Shown here: positions 34,627 through 44,270 of the stretch, piece by piece
How the letters are laid out: every line of letters starts with the position of its first letter
Numbering within the stretch: the stretch's first letter is position 1
Origin: Venturia oleaginea
Lineage: Eukaryota > Ascomycota > Dothideomycetes > Venturiales > Venturiaceae
Assembly: GCA_013176395.1 (NCBI GenBank)
Contig: JABMLP010000005.1
Coordinates: 1,240,001 to 1,304,000, forward strand
Length of the DNA stretch: 64,000 bases
Direction of reading: 5' to 3'
Notes under the pieces: model-generated
What the model saw: the letters and a program-made list of their open reading frames with translations, nothing else
Told to the model about the DNA's origin: nothing
Databases searched by the model: none
Made by a program: the position numbers and the translations under genes

Positions 34627-35720
34627 ATGCGTAGCAACAGTACCCTATCGACTCCTACAACCTACACCCCTACTACCGACGACGACCCAATCGCGAGCAT
34701 TACGCAAGGAATCGACAAACTCTCAATGGCTCGAGCAAATTCGCCTGACACCGTACAACAATTGGTGGCAGCTCTGACCGCAGTCAGTGTTGATGGGAAC
34801 ACCGGTGCAAAAGCTATTGCATGGCCTAAATGGGACGGGAAAAGAGACAACTACACGCTGTTCAGATGGCAGATCAAGACAAAAATCACTGTTGAAAATG
34901 GGAAGCTTGGAAGCAATCAAGGAATATGCGCGAACATCTTCAACGGGCTTCCGACAGAGAAACAACAACGCGTCATCCAATGGCTAAGCAATGGAGAGCA
35001 ACATGACAACTACGAACCCGAGTCCTTTATCAAGCATATGGACGACAAGTTCTTAGATCATGAAGCGAAAGCTAAAGCTCTCGACGAGCTGAACAAGATT
35101 AGCCAAGGCAGCAGACAACCGTTCAAAGACTTCCGCCAGCAGTTCGAACAACTGACATCGCAAGCTGGATCCCTAGCGCCGCAAAGAGCCTCAAAGATCA
35201 CTATCATGAACAACGCGCTCAACTACTCCCTCCAACAGACCTTGAAATCAGTGCGATTGTCCAGGGACGACTACGACACTTACGTAAAAGATGTACAGTA
35301 CTTCGCGACGAAGACAGAGGCTCTATCCCACCAACGCCGCTATCCAAGTACGGATAAGGAGACGCCAACGACTCGAGGGAGCCACAATCACCCCAAACAG
35401 TCAGTCGTGACGCAGAAGGCGATGTCGAAATGACTGGCATCAACGCCCTTTCAGCGCAGATCGCAGCACTGATAGCTCGGGTCGATACACTCGGAAAGGA
35501 TGCGAAGAAGGACCGACGACCTAGAGCGAAATGGCGATCCCAAACAGAGTTCTTGGCACTTATACAAGCGGGCAAATGCGGGCGCTGTAAGAAGCCCAAG
35601 CACCATCCGAACGTATGCGAATTCCAACCAGCAACACGTCCAAAGACTCAGGTCACTGCGGTAATCACACAGCATACCGATGACTCCCTACAGGAAGCCT
35701 CATCAGAGTCGGAAAACTAG
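34627..35720 (+). CDS. gag: Gag of element 2, frame split once
   Basis: From the ATG at 34627 the first frame runs to TGA at 35431-35433 and contains the retrotransposon gag domain (KAKALDELNKISQGSRQPFK region). The second frame, -1 relative to the first, carries the rest: it is open from at least 35370 and ends at TAG 35718-35720. It contains one zinc knuckle, CGRCKKPKHHPNVC. The sense of both frames between 35370 and 35433 suggests a one-base indel near 35330-35380 (the second frame reads EPQSPQTVSRDAEGDVEM). This is more likely a mutation than a programmed shift, since both parts are needed for a normal Gag. The end, TCG GAA AAC TAG, overlaps pol in the -1 frame. Confidence 0.85.
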
Positions 35721-38700
35721 CTACCCTTGTGCATCGTCGCGCACGAGGGTCTGAAGTAGATGTACATGGCGAAGACATTACAAAGCTACCAGGCATAAGA
35801 GAAATCAAAGCAGCAAAGGATAGAATGGAAAGTACACCCTTCTTGATAGATACCTTGATCAACGGAACTTCTTTCACCGAATCCTTCTTTGATAACGGCT
35901 GCCTCCCTTATGCTGCTTTCAGCGAGAAGAGTGTCCAAACACATCGTCTACCGCGCATCCCAATTGACACCAAACAATTGGCACTGGCTAAAGAGAGCCA
36001 CGAGAACGGAGAAGACCTCCGTATTACGCACATGACCTACGCTACGATCGACATTGATGGTCGAGCAGAGCGAGTCTATGGGTATATAGTGAAAGGATTG
36101 AGCTTCCCTATTATCCTAGGCAAGGCATGGGCAGAGAGAAACTGGGTGCGATATATAGCAGCTAAGAGAAAGCTGCTTATTGGTCAAGGATCCCAGCGCA
36201 TCACGGTAAGAGAAAAGGGGTGGCTAGAACAGAACACCAAAGCGCGAGACCGGCTCGCTCACGTGCGGGCGGCTTGTCTAGTGTCAGGATCTGTATTTGC
36301 AGCTATTGTTGGAAGGGCCCAGCGACGGTTGAGAAGAGATGGACCGGATGGTACACAAGTGCTGGCTATCTCGATGTCGGATATCAACAAGGCCCTAAGC
36401 AAGTTAGCAGAAAGAAAACAGAGAAAGACTGAGGAAGAAATCCGACAAGAGATACCAGAAGAAATAGCAGAGCATGCTGATGCCTTTCTCGACGACGAAG
36501 ACGGAGAGATCGCGCCCCATCAAGAGGGTCGCGATCACGTTATCGAATTGATACGAGATGAACAAGGTCGCGAGGCAGAAGTTCCTTGGGGCCCATTATA
36601 CGGCATGTCGAGGGAAGAGCTATTAGTCCTACGAAAAACACTTTCGGACTATATGGACAAGGGCTGGATACGCGCCAGCAACTCACCAGCGGCAGCCCCA
36701 GTCTTATTTGTAAGGAAACCAGGTGGAGGCATTCGGATGTGTGTAGACTATCGGGCACTGAATCGAATCACTCGATCGGACCGCTACCCATTGCCACTAA
36801 TCCGAGAAACCCTACGAAATCTAGCAACAGCGCGTTGGTACACCAAACTTGACGTCAGAGCGGCATTTCATCGGCTCCGCATCAAGCACGGCGATGAGTG
36901 GAAAACGGCTTTTCGCACTCGATTTGGACTATTCGAATGGCTAGTTACCCCCTTCGGACTAGCTGGCGCACCCGCGAGCTTTCAACGATACATCAACGGA
37001 GTCCTACGGGAATCCCTAGATATCTGCTGTTCAGCCTACATGGACGATGTCTTGATATGGAGCGACGGCGACTATCTGGATCACATGGTTAAGGTTAACC
37101 AAATTCTTGCCAAGCTCAAGACTGCTGGACTTCGGCTAGACTTAAGCAAGTGCGAGTTTGCTGTTCAGGAGGTCAAATATCTGGGGTTCATTATCACTGC
37201 AGGAGAAGGGATCAAAGTCGACCCAGAGAAAGTTGCCGCGATTAAAGAATGGGAGGCTCCAGTCAATGTCACAGGCGTACGCTCCTTCCTAGGCTTTGCA
37301 AATTTCTACCGAGACTTCATCGACAACTTCTCAGAGCTCTCCGACCCCTTAATCAAGTTAACACGGAAGGCCGTCGCTTTTGTCTGGAACAAAGAACATG
37401 AGAACGCCTTTCAAGTCTTGAAGGAGCTATTCATCTCCGCCCCAATACTGGCTCACTGGAATCCAGACCTGGATACGGTACTCGAGTGCGACTGCTCTGG
37501 CTACGCGCTGGGAGGCACGTTGTCGCAGAAGGATATGAAAGGAAAACTACGACCAGTAGCATACTTCTCCCGCAAGCTCACTGCGGCTGAATGTAACTAC
37601 GAGATCCACGATAAAGAATTACTGGCAGTAATCAAGTCCATTGAACACTGGAGAGGAGAACTACGCAGTGTTGCAGCACCTTTCAAAGTCCTTACCGATC
37701 ACAAGAATCTCCGCTACTTTATGACAGCGCAGCGTTTGTCAGAGAGACAAGCAAGATGGTCGCTAATTCTATCTGAGTACCAATTCCAGCTGGAATTTCG
37801 CGCCGGAAAACTAGCGCAAAGACCAGACGCACTATCAAGAAGACATCAAGATATGCCACATGACAAGAACGACGAGAGACTACAAGGGCGAGTGGCCCAG
37901 TTGATCAAGGACGAATGGCTTCCTCCTCTTTCCGAGAGGACGACCGAAACAATCGCAATACAAGCCCTTATCTGCCCAGTCAATACACCGAATACATCCA
38001 ATAGTACATGGGACGTTATACGGGAGCCCCAGCAAAATACTGGACTGGACGGTCGACACCAGCTGACTGCCGAAAACGGTCAACACCGGTCCACTACTAG
38101 GTACGGTCAAAACCGGTCAGTTGCAAAAGGATGCGATCTTTTCGAGAAACCAGAGTTACAACTTCTCTGGGATCGCGCAATAGCAGAGGACCAATCCTAC
38201 GAAGCTATTCATACGGCTATAGTTACTGGCGAACGTTCCTTTCCTCCAGAGCTTAAGTTGTCGGTACAGCTACCCGAATGCGAAGTAGACGACCACGGCG
38301 CGGTCACGAGAAGAGGGATCCTATGGGTACCAGATTGGGAACCGCTGCGAACAACGCTGGTCCAACAAACTCACGATTCCCATGTTACTGGACACCCAGG
38401 GAGAGATAGCACGCTTGCGATTCTATCCAGAAGTTTCTTTTGGCCCCAACAATACAAGACAGTCCGGCAGTTTGTACGTAATTGCGACGTATGTGGGAGA
38501 ACAGGAATATGGCGTGATAAGAAGCGAGGTCTTCTGAAACCACTTCCAATCCCGGCCCGCTTCCACAGCGAGCTATCAATCGATTTCATGACTGATTTGC
38601 CCGCGGAGGAAAACGGCCCAAAATACCTCATGGTTATCACAGATCGCCTCCTCAAAAGTGTTACGTTGGAGGCTATGACTACAATGAGCGCCAAAGAGTG

Positions 38701-39805
38701 CGCGAAAAGGTTCTTACAATGCCACTATCGCTACCACGGATTTCCCATGGCATTGACGTCGGACAGAGGCAGCAATTGGACAGGTCGTTTTTGGAGGAAG
38801 CTTTGCGAACTTACAAAGATTGAGCAGAGACTCTCTACAGCCTTTCATCCACAGACCGATGGCGCGACCGAGCGTATGAACCAGGAAGTTCTACGCTATC
38901 TCCGCGCCTTCATCGCATACTCCCAACTAGACTGGCCAACGCTACTACCTACGGCTATGTTAGCACTGAACAATCGTGACTCTTCAGTCACAGGGATGAG
39001 TCCATTCTATCTAACCCACGGCTACCATGCGGAACCAATCCAGAAAGTACAACGAATCTCACCCAGTAACTCACCAACAGCCGATGCCGAGACCTTTGTG
39101 CAACGAATAGAAGAGGCACAAGAATATGCACAGGCAGCGATGGCCTGGTCCCAGCAGAAGATGGAGAACGACGCCAACAGGTCACGTCAAGCTGCCGAAA
39201 CGTTAAAAAAGGGCGACAAAGTCTGGTTGAACCTTAGGAATATCAATACTCCGCAGCTATCAAAGAAACTGTCGTGGACGCAAGCCAAATACACTGTCGA
39301 GAACCAGATCTCCCCGATGGTATACGAGCTGGCTGACCTGCCAAGTGGTATCCATAACCGTTTCCACGTTGACCTACTCCGCCGAGCCGCAACCGACACA
39401 CTGCCCTCACAAGAATCCGATGATACCCAGCCGCCACCATTAGTGCCTCAAACCGAAGAAACAGAGGCTGAGTTTGAAGTAGAACGTATACTTCGCGCAG
39501 AGAAGAAACGGGTTGGGCGAGGCTGGGTTCGTCAGTTATTAATCAAATGGAAAGGCTATGCAGATCCCGATTGGCAGCCACGTTCATTATTTACAGAAGT
39601 CGAGGACTTAGACCGCTTCGAGGCAGAGTATGGCAAGGGCGACGGTGTCGGCGAAGATATAGGAGCTCAAACAGGGGCCCGAAGAAACCGAGTAGCGGTG
39701 GCCAGCGCCTTCGAATCTGCTACAAGCTGGCAGAAGCGATGTATGGCGTTTGTCTGTTTGATTATCCCACCTACCACACCCTCTTTAGTCCTGCACACCC
39801 GGTAA
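35711..39805 (+). CDS. pol: Pol polyprotein of element 2 (PR-RT-RNaseH-IN-chromodomain)
   Basis: About 1,360 codons, no ATG at the start, open upstream into gag in the -1 frame. Protease with FFDNG as active-site variant; reverse transcriptase with YMDD; RNase H; integrase zinc finger (HVTGHPGRDS...CDVCGRTG) and D-D-E core (LSIDFMTD, TSDRGSNW, TERMNQEV); chromodomain LLIKWKGYADPDWQP near the end. The sequence CDVCGRT-x-x-WRDKK-GLLKPLP is shared with element 1, so the two are related families of the same lineage. Uninterrupted, unlike gag. Confidence 0.95.
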   Translation, partial: GKLATLVHRRARGSEVDVHGEDITKLPGIREIKAAKDRMESTPFLIDTLINGTSFTESFFDNGCLPYAAFSEKSVQTHRLPRIPIDTKQLALAKESHENGEDLRITHMTYATIDIDGRAERVYGYIVKGLSFPIILGKAWAERNWVRYIAAKRKLLIGQGSQRITVREKGWLEQNTKARDRLAHVRAACLVSGSVFAAIVGRAQRRLRRDGPDGTQVLAISMSDINKALSKLAERKQRKTEEEIRQEIPEEIAEHADAFLDDEDGEIAPHQEGRDHVIELIRDEQGREAEVPWGPLYGMSREELLVLRKTLSDYMDKGWIRASNSPAAAPVLFVRKPGGGIRMCVDYRALNRITRSDRYPLPLIRETLRNLATARWYTKLDVRAAFHRLRIKHGDEWKTAFRTRFGLFEWLVTPFGLAGAPASFQRYINGVLRESLDICCSAYMDDVLIWSDGDYLDHMVKVNQILAKLKTAGLRLDLSKCEFAVQEVKYLGFIITAGEGIKVDPEKVAAIKEWEAPVNVTGVRSFLGFANFYRDFIDNFSELSDPLIKLTRKAVAFVWNKEHENAFQVLKELFISAPILAHWNPDLDTVLECDCSGYALGGTLSQKDMKGKLRPVAYFSRKLTAAECNYEIHDKELLAVIKSIEHWRGELRSVAAPFKVLTDHKNLRYFMTAQRLSERQARWSLILSEYQFQLEFRAGKLAQRPDALSRRHQDMPHDKNDERLQGRVAQLIKDEWLPPLSERTTETIAIQALICPVNTPNTSNSTWDVIREPQQNTGLDGRHQLTAENGQHRSTTRYGQNRSVAKGCDLFEKPELQLLWDRAIAEDQSYEAIHTAIVTGERSFPPELKLSVQLPECEVDDHGAVTRRGILWVPDWEPLRTTLVQQTHDSHVTGHPGRDSTLAILSRSFFWPQQYKTVRQFVRNCDVCGRTGIWRDKKRGLLKPLPIPARFHSELSIDFMTDLPAEENGPKYLMVITDRLLKSVTLEAMTTMSAKECAKRFLQCHYRYHGFPMALTSDRGSNWTGRFWRKLCELTKIEQRLSTAFHPQTDGATERMNQEVLRYLRAFIAYSQLDWPTLLPTAMLALNNRDSSVTGMSPFYLTHGYHAEPIQKVQRISPSNSPTADAETFVQRIEEAQEYAQAAMAWSQQKMENDANRSRQAAETLKKGDKVWLNLRNINTPQLSKKLSWTQAKYTVENQISPMVYELADLPSGIHNRFHVDLLRRAATDTLPSQESDDTQPPPLVPQTEETEAEFEVERILRAEKKRVGRGWVRQLLIKWKGYADPDWQPRSLFTEVEDLDRFEAEYGKGDGVGEDIGAQTGARRNRVAVASAFESATSWQKRCMAFVCLIIPPTTPSLVLHTR

Positions 39806-39817
39806 GGAGGGGGGTAA

Positions 39818-39993
39818 TGTTATGGGCATGGCCCATGGTTGGTATAGGCTAAGAGCCTAAGCCTGATTGAGCCTAGTATAGAGAAAGAACCTCATTGAGG
39901 TTCTCTGTTTGTAGATACCTTCACTCCTTAACTGAATCTAAACAATCTTTGGCTACGAGTATGCTGCGTCTTTCCAGCTACCGTCCCGTAATA
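39818..39993 (+). repeat. 3' LTR of element 2
   Basis: 176 bp, no difference from the 5' LTR seen on reading; followed by the target duplication GATAC. Confidence 0.95.
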
Positions 39994-39998
39994 GATAC

Positions 39999-41205
39999 TC
40001 CGGGTATGCCCGTGGACGAGGCTGTCTGGTAGCTGCCGTATTGTATGGCGCCGATCGTGCTATAGACCTGCCGTCTTATAGTCGGAGCCTATCTGCTGCT
40101 AGTCGCTCTTCCTACTTGCTATATCGCGCTCCTACTCTTGCCAATGCCATAACTGGGACGCAACAGTCTGGGGAGAGGCTCAAGACTACGTCTGCTGGCT
40201 TGTAGGGAGGGGATTTGCCGCCAATAAGCTCCTTCTATACGTCCTTACTGCTTACTGTGTTGCGCACCTACTCTTGCCAATGCCATAACTGGGACGCAAC
40301 AGTTTGGGGAGAGGCTCAAGGCTCTGGACATCAGCTTGCAGCAGGACGGTTTGCGGAGACGATAGTAGATGAGGTTCTCTAGCAGCTGCCGTATCGTGTC
40401 GCACCGATTGTGTTGTAGACCTGTCGTCTTATAGTCGGAGCCTATCTGCTGCCAGTCGCTCTCCCTGCTTGCTATATCGCGCACCTACTCTTGCCACTGC
40501 CATAACTGGGACGCAACAGTCTGGGGAGAGGCTCAAGGCTACGTCTGCTAGCTTACAGGGAGGGGATTTGCCGCCAATAGGCTCCTTCTATGCGTCCTTA
40601 CTACTTACTGTGTCGCGCACCTACTCTTGCCAATGCCATAACTGGGACGCAACAGTTTGGGGAGAGGCTCAAGGCTCTGGGCAACAGCTTGTAGCAGGAC
40701 GGTTTGCCAAGACGTTGGGAGAGATTGTCTAGTCGTTGCAGTGGTGTGTGGTGCCGATTGTTGCACACCGGGCGTCTGGTGTTTGAGTTGTGTTGAAGGT
40801 ATTGCCGTTCTAGCAGTGACTCGTCGACTCGGAGCGTTGCAGTGTCATCTGGGGTGATGGACTAGCCGGGAGATAGTGACTAGATGGTTGCTCTTGTCTT
40901 TGGTGGACGCATCGTTCGTGTAGCTTGCTCATGTATTCGTCTGCTTGCTCTGCGGTGGCCGCGACGGCGACTCTAGAGATATCTCATCGACGCTGAGGGA
41001 CGCGCGATGGCCTCTAGAGGCCGGAGCGGCCACTGGCAGAGGTGTTTTGATGATCCTTAGATGATACTTCTGTAAATTCCAAAAATTGAGTTCTCGCTGT
41101 GTGTGCTGTTTTTTTTCTTCCAATAGTCATAATACAACAATATCGTGCTGCCAGCAATGAGGCGGGCATCACGTGAAGAGTTACAGTTGACGTGTTTAAC
41201 ACCAA
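39999..41205. repeat. Composite tandem-repeat field right of element 2
   Basis: Two copies of a 353-bp unit start with TAGACCTG at 40063 and 40416. Inside each, a shorter module (ACTCTTGCCAATGCCATAAC then TGGGACGCAACAGT) occurs twice, at about 40133, 40270, 40488 and 40625. The copies differ at scattered positions. Element 2 appears to have landed at the left edge of this field. The repeats contain open stretches (HNWDATVWGEAQ) repeated with the unit, but stops interrupt them. Origin unknown. Confidence 0.75.
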
Positions 41206-41765
41206 TCACAGATCACGGTGCTATATGAACTGCAACACGCCGAAACGCCGCGAGGCTGGCATCTAATTGGCACCTTGCATCAAAACAGCCATCCAACACA
41301 TCTCCCAAGCAAAATAAGATGGCGATCTGGGACTGGTGAACTCACTCCATAGAGCACATACATCCCCAGCTGCGTGCCAGGGGAAATTGACATCATCACT
41401 CTAGATTCCCGTAATCAAACATGGATTTTTCATGATGGCATTTTATGATGTCAATTCCTGGGTACCGTTTTGGGCTAGATCATGGCATCACGGTCACAGG
41501 TGTGCGTGTCATCGACGCGTTGGGTGCTGTGATTGGTAGGGATCGTCTCGGGCCAAAGCTGGAATGGACTGATTGAGGCTGGTGCCTGGAATCTTGAGGG
41601 AAGGCACAAGTGTACGCTGCACGTGACGAAGATCGACGAGAAAGGTATATATCCTGGATCTTTGGACAGCAGAAGCATTTTTTTCACCAGCAAACAACAA
41701 TTCAACAATCTCAAACACCTCTCACCAAACATTCAAAACCAAACCCAACTACCAACTCATTCATC
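41206..41765 (+). other. Upstream region of the KGG protein gene
   Basis: Nothing coding seen. A TATA box lies at 41646-41652, about 114 bases before the ATG of the following gene, and CT/CA-rich sequence precedes the start, typical of highly expressed fungal genes. Confidence 0.5.
41646..41652 (+). promoter_or_regulatory. TATA box of the KGG protein gene
   Basis: TATATAT in a GC-containing context, 114 bases before the ATG. TATA boxes are typical of stress-regulated fungal genes; function not tested. Confidence 0.5.
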
Positions 41766-42122
41766 ATGTCTGAAACCTACAAGCCAACTGGTACGCTCAA
41801 GATCAGACCTTTCTTCACTCTTTCCAACCTAACAGTTCACAGAGCACGACGGCCTCAAGCAGGACGGAACCCCAGACAAGCGTGTCGGAACCGGCGGTCA
41901 GTTCTCGTCCACACCAGGATCCTATTCTCAAACTGACATTCATCAGAGTTCGCCCAGGGCAAGGTTGACCCAGTGGAGGCTGGCAAGCAGGGTGGAAACA
42001 CCAGCGGAAGCGGAGGTGACAGCGAGTCTGGCAGCGGAAACTCTGGAGGAAGCGCCAAGGGTCAGTTCGCTCACGGAAAGGTTGACCCAGTTGAAGCTGG
42101 CAAGAAGGGTGGTCAGACTTGA
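41766..42122 (+). CDS. Small KGG-repeat stress-type protein
   Basis: Three exons, 41766-41790, 41843-41896, 41947-42122, encoding 84 residues. All junctions restore frame: ACTG|GTACGC to CACAG|AG, and GGCG|GTCAGT to CATCAG|AG. The protein starts MSETYKPTEHDGLKQDGTPD. It then has two near-identical motifs (EFAQGKVDPVEAGKQGG and QFAHGKVDPVEAGKKGG) separated by a Gly/Ser linker. These resemble the KGG/stress-induced repeats common in small hydrophilic fungal proteins that accumulate in conidia or under stress; a molecular role is not established. No signal peptide or Cys. The TATA box fits an inducible, strongly expressed gene. Confidence 0.82.
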
Positions 42123-43037
42123 TCTTAATTGTGGAGGCTTTCGATCTGGGTGTGTGGTATGATGTCCGGGATTTTCGGGCCTAGAACAATGGCTCGTTAA
42201 TCAAATGAACAAGAGTTCTTCCTGATCTTTTCTTTTCCTCTGGATGTTTATTGGCCGCATCGGTCCGTCCTCACACACTTCACTTTCTGTAAGCGTTACT
42301 TTGGAGCTCCTCGCACTCCTACACGCGACTTCGAACGATTATTGGCAGAAATGGACAACCAATCCAGTTTTCTTCGTACCATCCTAAGGCGCTGTATCGG
42401 CTGCCACAATAGTTGGCGGATCTAAATTGGTAGGTCACAGCTGTTTCACCAATTCTCTGCCCTTCGGCAACAATTGATATCCGATTCCACTTTTCCACTT
42501 GAAGATTAATATCGATCGATTTCTAGCAAAATGGTCCGCTAAAATTGCCAGGAGTTCAGCTAACTCGCTCTCAAGTTCGTACAGTTCGAGTGTAAAGCTA
42601 ACATAATATCACGAGATGCCAGGGGCAAATGAATCGATAACGTTCTCAGCGCCCTTGCTCTTCTCACTGGATGGCTTGGTGAAGACGATGTGCTGATCAG
42701 GACGATCGCTTCGATCTCGACGGTGCCCGAATTGCTCCTTCTCCTCTATCGTCTCCCATCAGACGGTCACATTTTTGAAAGGCTCTCTTTGATAGGCCTC
42801 ACCCCCTCATTGATACTGTCGAATAAATCCGTCCATTTCGCGCTGCTCCGCTAGCAGAAACTCTCTTCTTGGCAGTTATTCATCTGCCTTCGTTATAGTG
42901 TCTCCAATGCTCGACATTCATCTTTTCAGTACGTCCAATTTTTCTTAGTTGTCTGGAAAACCACGTGGTTCGATGTTGTACCATGCTGTCCCTAATGTGC
43001 CACGGAAAGAGCATAATGCTCACAATGCCATTGGTTT
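42123..43037. other. Intergenic, nothing recognised
   Basis: 3' region of the KGG gene and sequence with AATATCGATCGATTTCTAGC near 42510, a word type also found in the long introns and spacers of this window. No gene. Confidence 0.5.
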
Positions 43038-43734
43038 CTACGCCTTCACTTGATTCTGACCTTTCACCGAAGCCGCCTTAAAACTGCCAACGATAACGAT
43101 CGAATCCTGGCTAAAAATGACGAGGTGCTCAAGTTTATTTTCAATCCATAGGGACCCCATTTTTCGCGCGACGTGCCAGAGATAGGTTCTACCATGCTCG
43201 ACTTTGAAAGGCTTGTTTCGGACACCCTCAAATTCCTTGACAGCCTCTTTGGACTTCACTTTTCAGGGGAAATTTCTCCCTCTAGCGCCAGCTGAGAAGC
43301 AAAGTTTGTATTCGTCGATTTCGCGGTGAGGCGTCTTATCGAGTTCTGGATAATCAAGGTATCCAAATTCGCTCATATCATCTTCATCCTCCTTATTGGA
43401 GTTGTAGTCATTATCGTCGAGTTCAGAGCCAGATTCTTTTGAAATTGGCGAGTCTTTAGTTTTATACTGAGGGGCGGAATTTTTGTATCGTTATTGAGAG
43501 ATTTCAGGACATCCATGGATGCCTTTTCTCTCTCGGAGTTTCTCTCATAGTGTTCTTCGATTCTCTTCTGGACTTCCAAACGAGCAGGTTCGAAGTCGTG
43601 ATGTAATAAGTAGTGATGATCGGGGCAGACTTCCCGAAAGATCATGTACTTTAGCTCGAATGGCAGGTCCAGCAGAAACGCTTCTGCTTATGAGCCGGTG
43701 GAATGCTGATTGTTGAGGGTGTAGTTTCGGGCAT
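43038..43734 (-). pseudogene. Broken F-box-like hypothetical gene
   Basis: Read on the minus strand it begins MPETTPSTISIPP at 43734. A one-base shift then leads into an F-box-like block (FLLDLPFELKYMIFREVCPD). A second shift at an A5 run near 43490 leads into an acidic segment (ELDDNDYNSNKEDEDDMSEF). That frame has one TGA (near 43263) and continues (KSKEAVKEFEGVRNKPFKVE) to a stop at 43038. No splice sites explain the shifts. Two frameshifts and a nonsense codon mark it as a pseudogene of a family common in filamentous fungi (F-box-containing hypotheticals). Confidence 0.6.
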
Positions 43735-44270
43735 GTTGTGTTAATAGCTTGATGGAGAAAGATGTAGAATGAAGGGGAAGACTTGGAAGACGAAATTGGT
43801 GCCTTGGAGGGCATACTTATTCTGAGCAGGCACAGTGGGTCCGCCAAGAACTTACTTCAGTTGCTTCAATGAAACACCCTCAAGTTGAGACTAATATGGA
43901 CGAATTGCTAGAGATCTAGAGGGATGATTCTGCTAGAAATTGAGCGATATTGATCATAACTTGAGAGTGTGTTAGGAAAGTAAATTATCTAGTCCTTGGT
44001 GAGTTATAAGCTGATGAGCTGACAAATCTCCAGATTCAACTCATTCGAGTACTCAAAAAATTCCTTTCTCCCCCCTACGACTCCTTCTATCAAAGTTTCA
44101 TCAAGCTCCGAACCTCGTCGAATCGACCTATGTCTTCCATTACATTAACACGCCTCCAGATACTCTATCTTGTTATAGTCGGTTCTTGATTTCGAGTCTA
44201 CCTCGCGGCTGCAAAGCCATCACCAGTCGCCCTGATTTATCTCGAACTTGGTCGCTGAGGTTTTTACATA
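43735..44270 (+). other. Spacer with an open frame cut by transposon A
   Basis: From about 44041 the plus strand is open and protein-like (LRLLLSKFHQAPNLVESTYV, later SSLPRGCKAITSRPDLSRTW) up to the TA at 44269-44270 where transposon A is inserted. Past the transposon the same frame ends within ten codons. It resembles fragments of F-box-like fungal proteins (a 'SRPDLS' helix motif) but has no start, so a relic is likely. Confidence 0.35.

Larger units (their letters stand above)
34412..39998 (+). mobile_element. LTR retrotransposon, Ty3/gypsy chromodomain type (element 2)
   Basis: The element spans 34417-39993, flanked by the 5-bp target duplication GATAC (34412-34416 and 39994-39998). LTRs are 176 bp (34417-34592 and 39818-39993), identical by eye, and run TGTTATGG...CGTAATA, so the ends are TG...TA and not TG...CA. 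The 11 bases right after the 5' LTR (34593-34603, TAGATTCAGTT) are the exact reverse complement of 34529-34539 in the LTR: a Tf1-type self-primer. A purine tract AAGGAGGGGGGTAA abuts the 3' LTR. Pol is intact. Gag is split by a -1 shift within the variable linker, so this copy may need complementation. Confidence 0.96.

Noticed and set aside
35700..35720. Canonical X XXY YYZ slippery heptamer at the gag end of element 2
   Set aside because: G GAA AAC does not satisfy XXX; only an A-rich overlap can be claimed.
40245..40857. Open frames in the 353-bp repeat field
   Set aside because: They repeat with the unit and are broken by stops in other copies; no evidence of a gene.
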